NCBI RefSeq assembly: GCF_039523435.1
Contig: NZ_BAAAFH010000003.1
Location: 930,001 to 994,000, forward strand
Direction of reading: 5' to 3'
Source of the DNA: Wandonia haliotis
Lineage (GTDB): Bacteria; Bacteroidota; Bacteroidia; Flavobacteriales_D; Crocinitomicaceae
Length of the DNA: 64,000 nt
Below are positions 16,647 to 25,165 of the stretch, one piece after another. A program made the translations under genes and the position numbers. How positions within the stretch are numbered: the first letter of the stretch is position 1; every line of letters starts with the position of its first letter. The notes under the pieces are model-generated. The model was not told the DNA's origin, did not search any database, and saw nothing but the letters and a program-made list of their open reading frames with translations.

Positions 16647-17603
16647 GTGAAAGTATTTAACGGTCTTGAAAAAGTATATTCGATTCCCAACCCGGTTCTG
16701 ACAATAGGAACGTTCGACGGGGTTCATCTTGGGCATCAGAAAATTCTTGAAAAGATAAAACGAAGAGCAGAGGAAATTGGTGGAGAAACGGTACTGTTTA
16801 CTTTTCATCCTCACCCGAGAACGGTTCTCTTTCCTGAACACCATAATTTAAAACTGATCCAGACACAGGAGGAGAAGCTGGATAAACTGCGACGTATCGG
16901 AGTGGATAATATTATTGTCTACCCGTTCAGTAAAGAATTTTCCCGTACACCGGCAACTTCATTTGTCAGGGATTATCTTGTTAATAAGATCAAGGTGCAT
17001 ACTATTGTTATTGGTTATGATCACCAGTTTGGGAAGAACCGCGAAGGAAGTCTGGAACACCTTCAGGAACTGGCACCGATGTTTGGGTTCGAAGTGATTG
17101 AAATTTCAGCCAGAGAAGTGGACGATGTCAATGTCAGTTCTACCAAGATCAGAAAAGCATTGGAGAGAGGAGATATTCAAACGGCTAATACCTTTCTGGG
17201 AGAGCCTTTTCAGTTGACCGGGAAAGTAGTGAAAGGAAAAGGGATAGGAAGAGGTATCGGTTACCCGACCGCTAATATAGAAGTGGCGGATGAACTGAAA
17301 ATGATTCCTGCCAATGGTGTATATGCTGTGCGTTGTCAGGTGAAAGGTCGTATTGTAAGCGGGATGATGAATATTGGTGTTCGACCTACTTTGGATGATT
17401 CCGAGACGAGAACAATAGAAGTGAATCTGTTTGACTTCAGAGAAGATATTTATGATGAAAAAATTCTCGTTGAGGTGATACAATTTCTTCGTTCGGAAAA
17501 ACGTTTTGAAAGTATAGATGAGCTAATTCTTCAGATACAGCATGATGAAAAAACTACTCGCAATATTTTGTCTGATATTTCTATGGAACTACATAGTTTA
17601 TAG
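16647..17603 (+). CDS. ribF: Bifunctional riboflavin kinase / FAD synthetase
   Basis: About 318 residues. RibF phosphorylates riboflavin to FMN and adenylates FMN to FAD. The N-terminal nucleotidyltransferase half has TIGTFDGVHLGHQKIL and FTFHPHPRTVLFPE; the C-terminal kinase half has GKGIGRGIGYPTANIEV and the GVYAVRCQ and MNIGVRPTLD segments. There is no ATG near the N-terminus; GTG at 16647 gives MKVFNGLEKV, matching the family start, and lies downstream of the promoter. The last 62 bp overlap the start of the next gene in another frame. Confidence 0.95.
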   Translation: MKVFNGLEKVYSIPNPVLTIGTFDGVHLGHQKILEKIKRRAEEIGGETVLFTFHPHPRTVLFPEHHNLKLIQTQEEKLDKLRRIGVDNIIVYPFSKEFSRTPATSFVRDYLVNKIKVHTIVIGYDHQFGKNREGSLEHLQELAPMFGFEVIEISAREVDDVNVSSTKIRKALERGDIQTANTFLGEPFQLTGKVVKGKGIGRGIGYPTANIEVADELKMIPANGVYAVRCQVKGRIVSGMMNIGVRPTLDDSETRTIEVNLFDFREDIYDEKILVEVIQFLRSEKRFESIDELILQIQHDEKTTRNILSDISMELHSL

Positions 17604-18147
17604 TCAGGATAACAGGGTTTTTAATCCTGATCTGAATTGGCTAACAATAGAAGAGGCAAGAAATGTGCCTCCGGATAGTGTTTTTCATTTAACACTAAAA
17701 AAAGAAAAACTGTCAGGTGAGGAATTACCGGAAGAGATTTTTCAGTACAGGAATCTAAAATCTCTTTCACTAAGAGGGACCAAAATTACTACGCTGGATG
17801 AGAAAATCGTTAATTTTACTCAGCTTACTTTTTTGGATCTCGGAAGAAATCGTTTACCGGTCTTTCCTGTAATTATTTGTCGTTTCCAATTTTTGGAAAC
17901 ATTGGTTCTACACCGGAATAGTTTGAATTATATTCCTGCAGCGGTTGAAAATTTACAACACTTAAAACATCTTGATCTTTGGGAGACGCCGGTAATGAAT
18001 TTACCTGAAGAAATGGAGAAGTTACCGGAACTGGAATATGTCGATATGCGGGGGATCAATATGAACCCCGAAACACAAGAGCAATTAAAAAAGCGATTCC
18101 CACAGGTGAAACTGGAGCTGGATCCTCCTTGTAACTGTTTCCGTTGA
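17542..18147 (+). CDS. Exported leucine-rich-repeat protein
   Basis: 201 residues: signal peptide (MMKKLLAIFCLIFLWNYIVYS) and about five leucine-rich repeats of the typical bacterial kind (LKSLSLRGTKITTLDEKI, LTFLDLGRNRLPVFPVII, LETLVLHRNSLNYIPAAV, LKHLDLWETPVMNLPEEM, LEYVDMRGINMNPETQEQ). LRRs usually bind proteins; the partner is unknown. The signal peptide is encoded inside the 3' end of ribF (62-bp overlap, different frame), and no later Met would leave a signal peptide, so the overlap looks real. The end (LDPPCNCFR) has a CxC. Confidence 0.82.
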   Translation: MMKKLLAIFCLIFLWNYIVYSQDNRVFNPDLNWLTIEEARNVPPDSVFHLTLKKEKLSGEELPEEIFQYRNLKSLSLRGTKITTLDEKIVNFTQLTFLDLGRNRLPVFPVIICRFQFLETLVLHRNSLNYIPAAVENLQHLKHLDLWETPVMNLPEEMEKLPELEYVDMRGINMNPETQEQLKKRFPQVKLELDPPCNCFR

Positions 18148-18238
18148 TTTAGGTTAAGTTATCCTGTGATTAACAAAATTTAAGGAAGCTGATATGTAAT
18201 TTTCGTGGTAGTTTTTGTTATATTGTAAACGCAAAACT

Positions 18239-18526
18239 ATGACACCCATGGAAAAACAGAACCGCAACTTTATTCGTTTCTGGGACAGGATTCGAAGAAT
18301 CAATAAGTGGAGATTTATTATTCCCGTTGGCTTTTTTTCAGGACTGGGTATTTTCGGATTGTGGCAATTGATACGGATAGGAGAACAGGATATAGCACTG
18401 TTTTTACTTGAGTTGGTAGCAGCCATTTTACTGGGGGTATTCTGTTTAGGAAGGCTGGCGTGGTTGTATAACGAAAAGAAATTTATCCGCAAATTACGCC
18501 AATTAAATTCACCTCTTTTTAATTAA
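18239..18526 (+). CDS. Small two-helix membrane protein, unknown function
   Basis: About 95 residues with two hydrophobic helices (IIPVGFFSGLGIFGLWQLI and IALFLLELVAAILLGVFCLG) between basic ends (RFWDRIRRINKWR; KKFIRKLRQLN), so both termini are probably cytoplasmic. I do not recognise a family. ATG at 18239 or 18248 gives a sensible N-terminus; upstream in-frame codons do not. A terminator lies 83 bp downstream. Confidence 0.6.
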   Translation: MTPMEKQNRNFIRFWDRIRRINKWRFIIPVGFFSGLGIFGLWQLIRIGEQDIALFLLELVAAILLGVFCLGRLAWLYNEKKFIRKLRQLNSPLFN

Positions 18527-18608
18527 TTTCCAACCCTTTTTTTAGTATTCCCGTCTGTAAAGGATAAAAGGGATGGTCTCCCAATTAATTTATTGTTAAT
18601 CGGACAGG

Positions 18609-18636
18609 AATGGGAGTTTTGACTCCCATTTCTTTT
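18609..18636 (+). terminator. Rho-independent terminator
   Basis: A 9-bp perfect stem AATGGGAGT / ACTCCCATT with loop TTTG is followed by TCTTTT. It ends the + strand unit (ribF to the 2TM gene) and touches the stop codon of the convergent globin gene. Confidence 0.8.
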
Positions 18637-19006
18637 AGCGGTTTACCATGTGTTGTGCAACAGCAGGGAAACAGTTATAAAGAGCTGTTTTCAGATCGTC
18701 GGAAATTTCTAATGTCTGAATGGCTTCTTTCATACATTTTAACCATTCTTCTTTTGCTTTTTCATCAATAGGATGGGGGAGGTGTCTCATACGCATCCGG
18801 GGGTGACCATATTTTTCATTGTAACGGGGAGGCCCACCCAGAAATTGGGATAGAAAACAAAATTGTTTATCCCGGATTCTGTCGAAATCATCTTTGAATA
18901 GAGGAGATAGTATAGGGTTCTTCTGGACAAGATCATAAAAATGTGTAACCAATTTCATGAGGTTATCATCTCCTAGGTGATCATATAAGGTTCGTATTTC
19001 AGACAT
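18635..19006 (-). CDS. Group II truncated haemoglobin
   Basis: 123 residues, the length of a 2-over-2 globin. LYDHLGDDNLMKLVTHFYD, FLSQFLGGPPRYNEKYGHP and MRMRHLPHPIDEKAKEEWL match trHb2 (YjbI-like) proteins, with the proximal heme His in the MRHLPHPI segment and a Trp (EEWLKCM) at the group-typical position. It binds heme in the cytoplasm and is thought to handle O2 or NO, or to act in redox reactions. A single gene with its own promoter box. Confidence 0.9.
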   Translation of the reverse strand: MSEIRTLYDHLGDDNLMKLVTHFYDLVQKNPILSPLFKDDFDRIRDKQFCFLSQFLGGPPRYNEKYGHPRMRMRHLPHPIDEKAKEEWLKCMKEAIQTLEISDDLKTALYNCFPAVAQHMVNR

Positions 19007-19010
19007 AGAA

Positions 19011-19018
19011 CAAAGTTA
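19011..19018 (-). promoter_or_regulatory. Putative -7 box of the globin gene
   Basis: The minus strand reads TAACTTTG, an exact TAnnTTTG match, ending 4 nt before the globin ATG. If used, the mRNA would be nearly leaderless. Confidence 0.4.
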
Positions 19019-19120
19019 CCAAAACAAAGGCAAACACTTGGAATGATTCTTGCTGTCTTTTTTGAGAAAAGGGAGTTTTTAACATCTGATTAATAAGGCA
19101 AATGTTTATATCTTAGTCGC

Positions 19121-20302
19121 ATGAAACCACTTCAACCACCATATAACTTTGTCAACATACTTATGGCCGTATTTTTCGGGATAGTATCTTCTTTTGCTCA
19201 GGAAGAACTGCCGGTTGTAAATATTTCACAGGGAACGGCGAAGTGGAAGCTTACTCCGAAGCGTGGGGATGATTTTCTGAGTAATTATAAAGTGTTTGCA
19301 TCTAACCCTGAGACAAATTCGGCCTGGTTTCTTTATATAGCTCCATTTGATGGAGAGTTTAACATGTCGGTTGATCCTGGAAATGAGAATAGTATTTCTT
19401 TTGCTCTGTTCAATGTTGCAGGAGGGGAGTATTCGAAAGATATATACAACGGAAAAGCAGAAATAATCAGGGTGATGGCTCATCCAAAACCCGGGATAAC
19501 TGGCCTTTCGAAGGGCGATGAGATTGATTCCGGAAATCGACTATATCCGGTACAATTGAAGCAAGGTCAGGAAGTCTTAATCTATCTGAATACGCAAAAC
19601 CTATCCCTTAGGAGCGTGATGATAAATATCTGGCAATTATCTGATGCACGGGAAAAGGAAGACATTGTCCTGGATAAAAAAGTGATTGATTTGAGAAGGG
19701 ACGATTTTATGAATCAATTACACCTGGTCGTGAAAGATGCTGAAACAGGATTACCTCTGATTGCTTCGGTCAATATTTCGGGAATGAAAGGAATCAGTAA
19801 TTACTACGTTGCTTCTGATTTGTTTTTTGATATCGACCGATCGCGAACAATTTCGGTAAAGTGTGATAAAGAAGGTTACTTCTTCTTTTATAAGGATTTT
19901 GAAGTGCTAGATGATGTTGATAATGAGATTGTGGTTTTACTTGAGCCCCTTTCAACCGGAAAGAAATTAGGGTTACCCGAAATTCAGTTTGAGATGGGAA
20001 CTTCCAACCCAACACCAAATGCCTATCAGATTATGAATCGACTGGCAGAATTTTTACTTTCTAATCCTGAAATACGAATCGAAATCGGAGGTCATGTTAA
20101 TGAAACGGGAGATAATTCGTTTGCTGCCCGGAAAATTTCCGAAGCAAGAGCAAAACGGGTTTATAATTTTTTGATCGAAAAAGGTGTCGAAAAACAACGA
20201 CTGGAATACAAAGGATACGGCAATACAGAGATGATATACCCCATGCCGAAAAATCACCACGAAGAACAGGCTAACCGGAGAGTGGAGATTACCATTCTCT
20301 GA
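19121..20302 (+). CDS. OmpA family protein
   Basis: 393 residues: signal peptide (ending SSFAQ), an N-terminal beta-rich region of unknown function (about 27-180), a carboxypeptidase-regulatory-like segment (about 200-275: LHLVVKDAETGLPLIASVNI) and a C-terminal OmpA/MotB peptidoglycan-binding domain (about 285-393: IEIGGHVNETGDN, RAKRVYNFLIEKGVEKQRLEYKGYG, ANRRVEITIL). It should sit in the periplasm or outer membrane and bind diaminopimelate of peptidoglycan. Alone, between globin and tsaB. An imperfect -7 box (TATCTTAG) lies at 19109-19116. Confidence 0.85.
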   Translation: MKPLQPPYNFVNILMAVFFGIVSSFAQEELPVVNISQGTAKWKLTPKRGDDFLSNYKVFASNPETNSAWFLYIAPFDGEFNMSVDPGNENSISFALFNVAGGEYSKDIYNGKAEIIRVMAHPKPGITGLSKGDEIDSGNRLYPVQLKQGQEVLIYLNTQNLSLRSVMINIWQLSDAREKEDIVLDKKVIDLRRDDFMNQLHLVVKDAETGLPLIASVNISGMKGISNYYVASDLFFDIDRSRTISVKCDKEGYFFFYKDFEVLDDVDNEIVVLLEPLSTGKKLGLPEIQFEMGTSNPTPNAYQIMNRLAEFLLSNPEIRIEIGGHVNETGDNSFAARKISEARAKRVYNFLIEKGVEKQRLEYKGYGNTEMIYPMPKNHHEEQANRRVEITIL

Positions 20303-20357
20303 TTAGAAAATGATAAGCATTGTAACGGAGTTGGTATAATTTCCCCATTTTTGTACC

Positions 20358-21044
20358 ATGAAGTATATTGTCCATATAGAAACCAGTACAAAGATGTGTT
20401 CGGTAGCCCTGTCGGGAAACGGAAAGATTATTGATTACAGAAACTATATGGAGGACGGTTATGCGCATAGTGAGAAATTAACCGTTTTACTGGAGGAGTT
20501 ACTTTCAGCCTGTAATGTAAAGTTTAAAGAACTTGCTGCAATTAGTATTTCCGGAGGCCCGGGAAGTTATACCGGCTTACGTATTGGAGTTTCGACAGCC
20601 AAGGGACTGTGTTATGCTTTGAAAATTCCTTTGTTGGCAATTGACTCTTTGAAATGCCTCGCATTGTGGAGTCAGATGAACGAAGAAACGCGAAAAGCAG
20701 ACTATATCTGTTCGCTCATTGATGCCAGACGTATGGAAGTTTTTAGTGCTGTCTATGATAAACAATTATCGGTCTTAAAACCCATATCGGCAGATATTAT
20801 TGAAGAGGACTCTTATAGTGAGCTGTTTGGAGATAAAACTGTTGTGTTATTAGGAGATGGTGCTGAAAAACTGAAGGAGAAGTGGGAAGGGAGAACTAAT
20901 TTGATTTTTTCCGGTTGGATTGCTGATGCACGGGGACAGGCAGAAGAAGCTTTCAAAATGTTCGAAGCGGGAACATTTTCTGATTTGGCGTATTATGAGC
21001 CTTTTTACCTCAAAGACTTTATTGCCGGAAAGAAAAAAGGGTAG
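20358..21044 (+). CDS. tsaB: tRNA threonylcarbamoyladenosine biosynthesis protein TsaB
   Basis: 228 residues, ASKHA fold: HIETSTKMCSVAL at the N-terminus and ISISGGPGSYTGLRIGVSTA near residue 65 are diagnostic. TsaB partners TsaD and TsaE in making t6A at position 37 of ANN-decoding tRNAs. The frame ends inside the convergent frr terminator. CATTTTTG just before the gene is one base off the -7 box. Confidence 0.93.
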   Translation: MKYIVHIETSTKMCSVALSGNGKIIDYRNYMEDGYAHSEKLTVLLEELLSACNVKFKELAAISISGGPGSYTGLRIGVSTAKGLCYALKIPLLAIDSLKCLALWSQMNEETRKADYICSLIDARRMEVFSAVYDKQLSVLKPISADIIEEDSYSELFGDKTVVLLGDGAEKLKEKWEGRTNLIFSGWIADARGQAEEAFKMFEAGTFSDLAYYEPFYLKDFIAGKKKG

Positions 21045-21059
21045 CTATGTGCCACCCTT
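21033..21059 (-). terminator. Rho-independent terminator of the rplM-frr region
   Basis: On the minus strand AAGGGTGGC and GCTACCCTT pair (one G-U) around loop ACATA and are followed by TTTTTTCTTT. It lies 28 nt after the frr stop and covers the last codons of the convergent tsaB gene. Confidence 0.75.
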
Positions 21060-21086
21060 CTAAGAAATTCAAGTTTAACCATGTTG

Positions 21087-21650
21087 TTAAACCTTCATAA
21101 TATCAACTTCTTTAAGTTCAATTAATTCATCAACCTTAGAAACAAAAGAGTTTGTAAGATCCTGAATTTTAGCTTCTCCTACTTTTACAATATCCTCAGA
21201 GAGCCCATCATTTTTCAAATCCTTCATCATGTCCATTGCTTCCTTTCTGTTGTTTCGAATGGCAACTTTGGCATTTTCTCCTTCGGCTTTTGATTTCTTC
21301 ACCAATTCCCGTCTTCTTTCTTCTGTAAGCGCAGGAACATTAATAATCAACATTTCTCCGTTATTCTGAGGGGCAAGCCCCAGGTTGGCGTTGATAATTC
21401 CTTTTGCTACTTCATCCAGTATATTTCGTTCCCAGGGCTGTACAGTAAGTGTACGTGCATCCATTGTGTTAATATTAGCTACCTGAGCAATCGGGGTAGG
21501 AGCTCCATAATAATCAACGGTTACACTGTCAAGCATTGATGGAGTTGCCTTTCCGGCACGAATCTTTTCAAGTTCACTTACCAGGTGAGCAACTGACTTT
21601 TCATTTGCTCCCTTGAACTCATCCATGACTAATTGAACTTCTTCTGTCAT
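21087..21650 (-). CDS. frr: Ribosome recycling factor
   Basis: 187 residues, normal length. KIRAGKATPSMLDSVTVDYYG, TPIAQVANINTMDARTLTVQPWE and NLGLAPQNNGEMLIINVPALTEERR are the RRF signature. With EF-G it splits ribosomes after termination. It follows pyrH by 30 bp and ends the translation cluster. Confidence 0.97.
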   Translation of the reverse strand: MTEEVQLVMDEFKGANEKSVAHLVSELEKIRAGKATPSMLDSVTVDYYGAPTPIAQVANINTMDARTLTVQPWERNILDEVAKGIINANLGLAPQNNGEMLIINVPALTEERRRELVKKSKAEGENAKVAIRNNRKEAMDMMKDLKNDGLSEDIVKVGEAKIQDLTNSFVSKVDELIELKEVDIMKV

Positions 21651-21680
21651 AATTCTAATTTGTACGCAAATATAAAAAGT

Positions 21681-22388
21681 TTAACCTTTTACGAGTGTTC
21701 CGACCTGATCTCCTTTTATAATTCGTTTAAGATTTCCTTTTGCATTCATATCAAAAACGATAATCGGAAGATCATTCTCTTTACACAGAGTAAAGGCTGT
21801 CATATCCATTACATTCAATCCTTTTTCATAGACTTCGTCAAATGAAATCGTCTCGTATTTTTCGGCAGAAGGATCTTTTTCAGGATCGGCCGTATAAATA
21901 CCATCAACACGTGTCCCTTTAAGAATAACATCTGCATTGATTTCAATGGCTCGAAGTGATGCAGCTGAGTCGGTAGTGAAATAAGGATTTCCTGTTCCGG
22001 CTCCGAAAATAACGACGCGTCCTTTTTCGAGGTGACGTACTGCTCTTCTTCTCACAAAAGGCTCTGCTATTTCTTTCATCTCAATAGCTGATTGAAGACG
22101 GGTTTTTACACCTTTGGACTCAAGTGAAGCCTGTAAGGCCATACTATTGATCATAGTTGCGAGCATCCCCATATAGTCACCATGTGTACGATCCATTCCG
22201 CCTTGCTCTGCCTGAACTCCACGGAAGATATTTCCACCACCGATTACGATTGCAATCTCAACTCCTTTTTCATGGGCTTCTTTAATCTGTTCGGCATATT
22301 CGGATAGTCTTGTGTTATCGATCCCGAACTGTTTTTCTCCCATCAGGGCTTCACCACTTAGCTTTAATAAGATTCTTTTGTACTTCAC
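21681..22388 (-). CDS. pyrH: UMP kinase
   Basis: About 235 residues, amino-acid-kinase fold: KRILLKLSGEALMG at the N-terminus, IVIGGGNIFRGVQ, FGAGTGNPYFTTDSAASLRA and DGIYTADPEKDPSA. It phosphorylates UMP to UDP. The frame opens at a TTG 18 nt upstream, but GTG at 22388 gives MKYKRILLKLSG, the family N-terminus. A strong terminator separates it from tsf, so it probably has its own promoter; AATATTTG, one base off the -7 box, lies just upstream. Confidence 0.96.
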   Translation of the reverse strand: MKYKRILLKLSGEALMGEKQFGIDNTRLSEYAEQIKEAHEKGVEIAIVIGGGNIFRGVQAEQGGMDRTHGDYMGMLATMINSMALQASLESKGVKTRLQSAIEMKEIAEPFVRRRAVRHLEKGRVVIFGAGTGNPYFTTDSAASLRAIEINADVILKGTRVDGIYTADPEKDPSAEKYETISFDEVYEKGLNVMDMTAFTLCKENDLPIIVFDMNAKGNLKRIIKGDQVGTLVKG

Positions 22389-22404
22389 GATGCAAATATT
22401 GGGC

Positions 22405-22438
22405 AAAAAAAAGAGAGAAACTAGTTTCTCTCTTTTTT
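22405..22438 (-). terminator. Rho-independent terminator after tsf
   Basis: A 20-bp perfect palindrome (GAGAGAAACT / AGTTTCTCTC) is flanked by A8 and T6 runs, so on either strand a T tract follows the stem. It lies 15 nt after the tsf stop. Confidence 0.88.
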
Positions 22439-22453
22439 ATTTTTAATTATTTC

Positions 22454-23284
22454 TTAGCTCAACGCTACTCGTTTAAAATCTGTAACGGTTAATCCGCTTT
22501 CAGATTGATTGAGGAACTGCTCAACCGTAAGTTTGTTATCACGTACGAAAGGCTGGCTTAACAATGTATTCTCCTTGAAGAATTTTGCAAGACGACCCTG
22601 AGCAATCTTCTCAGCCATATCAGCTGGTTTACCTTCCTGAATAGCCAATTCTTTACCTACTTCGATCTCACGTTGGATAGTATTTTCATCAACACCATCT
22701 TTGTTAAGAGCGATAGGATTCATTGCAGCTACCTGCATAGCTACCTGCTTACCTGCGTCAGCAGCAGTATCTCCGGATTTGTTCAATCCTACTAAAGTAG
22801 CCAATTGGTTTCCTGGGTGGTTATAAGCTACTACATTCTCTGTACGAACAACTTCATACTTGGAAAGGTCAAGCTTTTCTCCAATTACACCGATTTGCTC
22901 AACGATTTTCTCATCAATTGTAAGTTTCTCGTCGTATTTCAAACCTTTCAATTCTTCGATAGAAGCAGGAAGGTTCTCTACAGCGATTTTTACGATTGAC
23001 TCTACAAAAGCGCGGAAATCATCATTTTTAGCAACGAAGTCAGTTTCACAGTTTAATGCTAAAAGAACACCTGCTTTTCCGTCAGCAGTTGCCTCAGCAA
23101 AAACTAATCCTTCTTTTGCTTCGTTATCTCCACGTTTTGCTGCAATTTTTTGACCTTTCTTACGAAGGATGTCAATTGCTTGCTCCATATCTCCGTCCGC
23201 TTCAACAAGAGCTTTTTTGCAGTCCATCATTCCTGCTCCTGTTTTCTTGCGTAACTCGTTTACTTGTGCAGCTGTAATTGCCAT
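22454..23284 (-). CDS. tsf: Translation elongation factor Ts
   Basis: 276 residues. The N-terminal UBA-like part (AAQVNELRKKTGAGMMDCKKAL) and LNCETDFVAKNDDFRAFV identify EF-Ts, the GDP exchange factor of EF-Tu. Cotranscribed with rpsB (22 bp upstream). Confidence 0.98.
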   Translation of the reverse strand: MAITAAQVNELRKKTGAGMMDCKKALVEADGDMEQAIDILRKKGQKIAAKRGDNEAKEGLVFAEATADGKAGVLLALNCETDFVAKNDDFRAFVESIVKIAVENLPASIEELKGLKYDEKLTIDEKIVEQIGVIGEKLDLSKYEVVRTENVVAYNHPGNQLATLVGLNKSGDTAADAGKQVAMQVAAMNPIALNKDGVDENTIQREIEVGKELAIQEGKPADMAEKIAQGRLAKFFKENTLLSQPFVRDNKLTVEQFLNQSESGLTVTDFKRVALS

Positions 23285-23306
23285 TGTATTTTGATTCTTT
23301 AAGTGA

Positions 23307-24092
23307 TTAATCGTTGTTTTCTACATTCTCCTCAGTAGCTTCAGCTTTTTTTGCTGTCTCTTTTGGAGCTTGTTCTTTCTCGTCCTTTGCTTTGTCTTTA
23401 GAAGCTTTACGCTCTTCAAGACCTTCTGCAACCGCAGCAACAACTACATCCATAATCTTAGCGATGGATTTTGTTGCATCGTCGTTAGCCGGGATCGGGA
23501 AATCAACTGCGCGAGGGTCAGAGTTTGTATCAACCATCGCAAAAGTTGGTATATTAAGACGTTTTGCTTCTCTTACTGTAATTGACTCTTTCAATACGTC
23601 AACTACAAAGATAGCTGCGGGAAGACGTGTCATATCCGCGATAGAACCGAAGTTCTTATCCAATTTTTCACGTTGACGTGTTTTGAAAAGACGCTCACGC
23701 TTGTTCAATGTTTCCCAGGTTCCGTCCGTCTTCATTTTATCAATCCCTGTCATTTTACGGATTGATTTACGAGTTGTAGCGAAGTTGGTAAGCATACCAC
23801 CTGTCCAACGTTCTACTACGTAAGGCATGTTCACTGCTTTAGCACGTTCTGCAACGATTTCTTTTGCTTGCTTCTTAGTTGCAACAAAAAGAATTTTCTT
23901 ACCGCTTTTTGCGATTTGTTTCATTGCAGCACCTGCTTGCTCAAGATGAGCGATAGTCTTATTTAAGTCAATGATGTGGATGCCTTTCTTCTCATCGAAG
24001 ATGTAAGGAGCCATATTAGGGTTCCACTTTCTCTTAAGGTGTCCGAAGTGTACACCTGCGTCGAGCAATTCTTGAAAATCTACTTTTGACAT
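23307..24092 (-). CDS. rpsB: 30S ribosomal protein S2
   Basis: 261 residues. LLDAGVHFGHLKRKWNPNMA, FVATKKQAKEIVAERA and PTFAMVDTNSDPRAVDFPIP are S2 signatures. The last 30 or so residues form a charged Lys/Glu/Ala tail after the conserved core, common in this phylum. A 100-bp spacer separates it from rpsI and carries a small inverted repeat (TCAGGA/TCCTGA at about 24137-24160); whether this has a regulatory role is unknown. Confidence 0.98.
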   Translation of the reverse strand: MSKVDFQELLDAGVHFGHLKRKWNPNMAPYIFDEKKGIHIIDLNKTIAHLEQAGAAMKQIAKSGKKILFVATKKQAKEIVAERAKAVNMPYVVERWTGGMLTNFATTRKSIRKMTGIDKMKTDGTWETLNKRERLFKTRQREKLDKNFGSIADMTRLPAAIFVVDVLKESITVREAKRLNIPTFAMVDTNSDPRAVDFPIPANDDATKSIAKIMDVVVAAVAEGLEERKASKDKAKDEKEQAPKETAKKAEATEENVENND

Positions 24093-24192
24093 TTTTTTTC
24101 TTTTTCTTGTTTACCTTCTTTTTAGTTCAGTACATCAGGAGATGTTTATAATTCCTGATAACTTAGATACTAAACAATCGCCAAAAAAGGAA

Positions 24193-24579
24193 TTAACGTT
24201 TACTAAACTGGAATTTCTTACGAGCTTTTGGCTGACCTGGTTTCTTACGCTCTACCATTCTTGGGTCACGTGTCATCAAACCTTCTGCTTTCAGAAGAGG
24301 CTTGAACTCAGGATCTAACTCAACCAATGCTCTGGAGATACCCAAACGGATTGCTTCTGCCTGTCCGTTGATACCACCTCCATCAACACTTACTTTAATG
24401 TCATATTGACCTACAGTATTTGTTAATTCGAATGGCTGCTGGATTTTGGCGTGAAGCACTTCAATCGGGAAGAACTCCTTATAATCTTTCTTGTTCACAA
24501 CAACTTGTCCCGTACCTTTAGAAAGGTAAACACGGGCAACCGCTGTTTTTCTTCTTCCTAACGCGTTGATTACGTCCAT
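24193..24579 (-). CDS. rpsI: 30S ribosomal protein S9
   Basis: 128 residues. NALGRRKTAVARVYL at the N-terminus, GGGINGQAEAIRLGISRAL, and the basic C-terminus RKKPGQPKARKKFQFSKR that reaches the P-site tRNA. 4 bp after rplM, the universal L13-S9 pair. Confidence 0.98.
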   Translation of the reverse strand: MDVINALGRRKTAVARVYLSKGTGQVVVNKKDYKEFFPIEVLHAKIQQPFELTNTVGQYDIKVSVDGGGINGQAEAIRLGISRALVELDPEFKPLLKAEGLMTRDPRMVERKKPGQPKARKKFQFSKR

Positions 24580-24583
24580 ATCG

Positions 24584-25039
24584 TTATTTAATTGAATCCA
24601 AATTAATTACTTGAGGTTTTTGAGCCTCATGCTTGTGTTCTGTACCTACATAAACCTTAAGGTTTGTGTACAATGTTCTTCCAAGACGGTTTTTAGGAAG
24701 CATTCCTTTTACAGCCTTTTCAACAAGGCGCTCAGGGTGCTTTTCCATTACCTCTTTGGCAAGGAGTGTACGCTGTCCTCCAGGATAACCTGTGTGGCGG
24801 ATGTACTCTTTCGTATCCATTTTAGATCCGGAAAGAGCTACTTTTTCAGCGTTGATGACAATAACATTGTCACCGCAGTCAACATGTGGCGTGAAGTTTG
24901 GCTTGTGTTTACCACGAATCAACTTCGCCACTTTAGAAGCCAAACGTCCCAACGTTTGCCCTTCTGCGTCTACAATAACCCATTGCTTATCAGCAGTTTC
25001 AGAGTTAGCAGACTGTGTTCTGTAACTTAGTGTATTCAC
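24584..25039 (-). CDS. rplM: 50S ribosomal protein L13
   Basis: 151 residues: VIVDAEGQTLGRLASKVAKL, NVIVINAEKVALSG and GMLPKNRLGRTLYTNLKVY. GTG at 25039 gives MNTLSYRTQSANSE, the flavobacterial L13 start. The longer frame from 25087 would begin inside the promoter box (25085-25092), so it is rejected. Confidence 0.97.
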   Translation of the reverse strand: MNTLSYRTQSANSETADKQWVIVDAEGQTLGRLASKVAKLIRGKHKPNFTPHVDCGDNVIVINAEKVALSGSKMDTKEYIRHTGYPGGQRTLLAKEVMEKHPERLVEKAVKGMLPKNRLGRTLYTNLKVYVGTEHKHEAQKPQVINLDSIK

Positions 25040-25084
25040 GTCATTAACTTTTTTAAATAAGACTATTTTCCCAATTTGGGGTCG

Positions 25085-25115
25085 CAAAGATAAGGTGTTT
25101 AATTTTTATTAACAA
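25085..25115 (-). promoter_or_regulatory. Promoter of rplM-rpsI
   Basis: On the minus strand a -33 TTG (25115-25113), a 20-nt spacer and an exact -7 box TATCTTTG (25092-25085). The predicted transcript starts about 40 nt before the GTG of rplM. Confidence 0.72.
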
Positions 25116-25165
25116 CATTCTTGTGAAAAAACCTTGATATTTAGCTTGTAGTGTAGTAGGCATGA

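Noticed and set aside
25040..25087. ATG at 25087 as start of rplM
   Set aside because: It lies inside the promoter box, and the extra 16 residues do not match L13.
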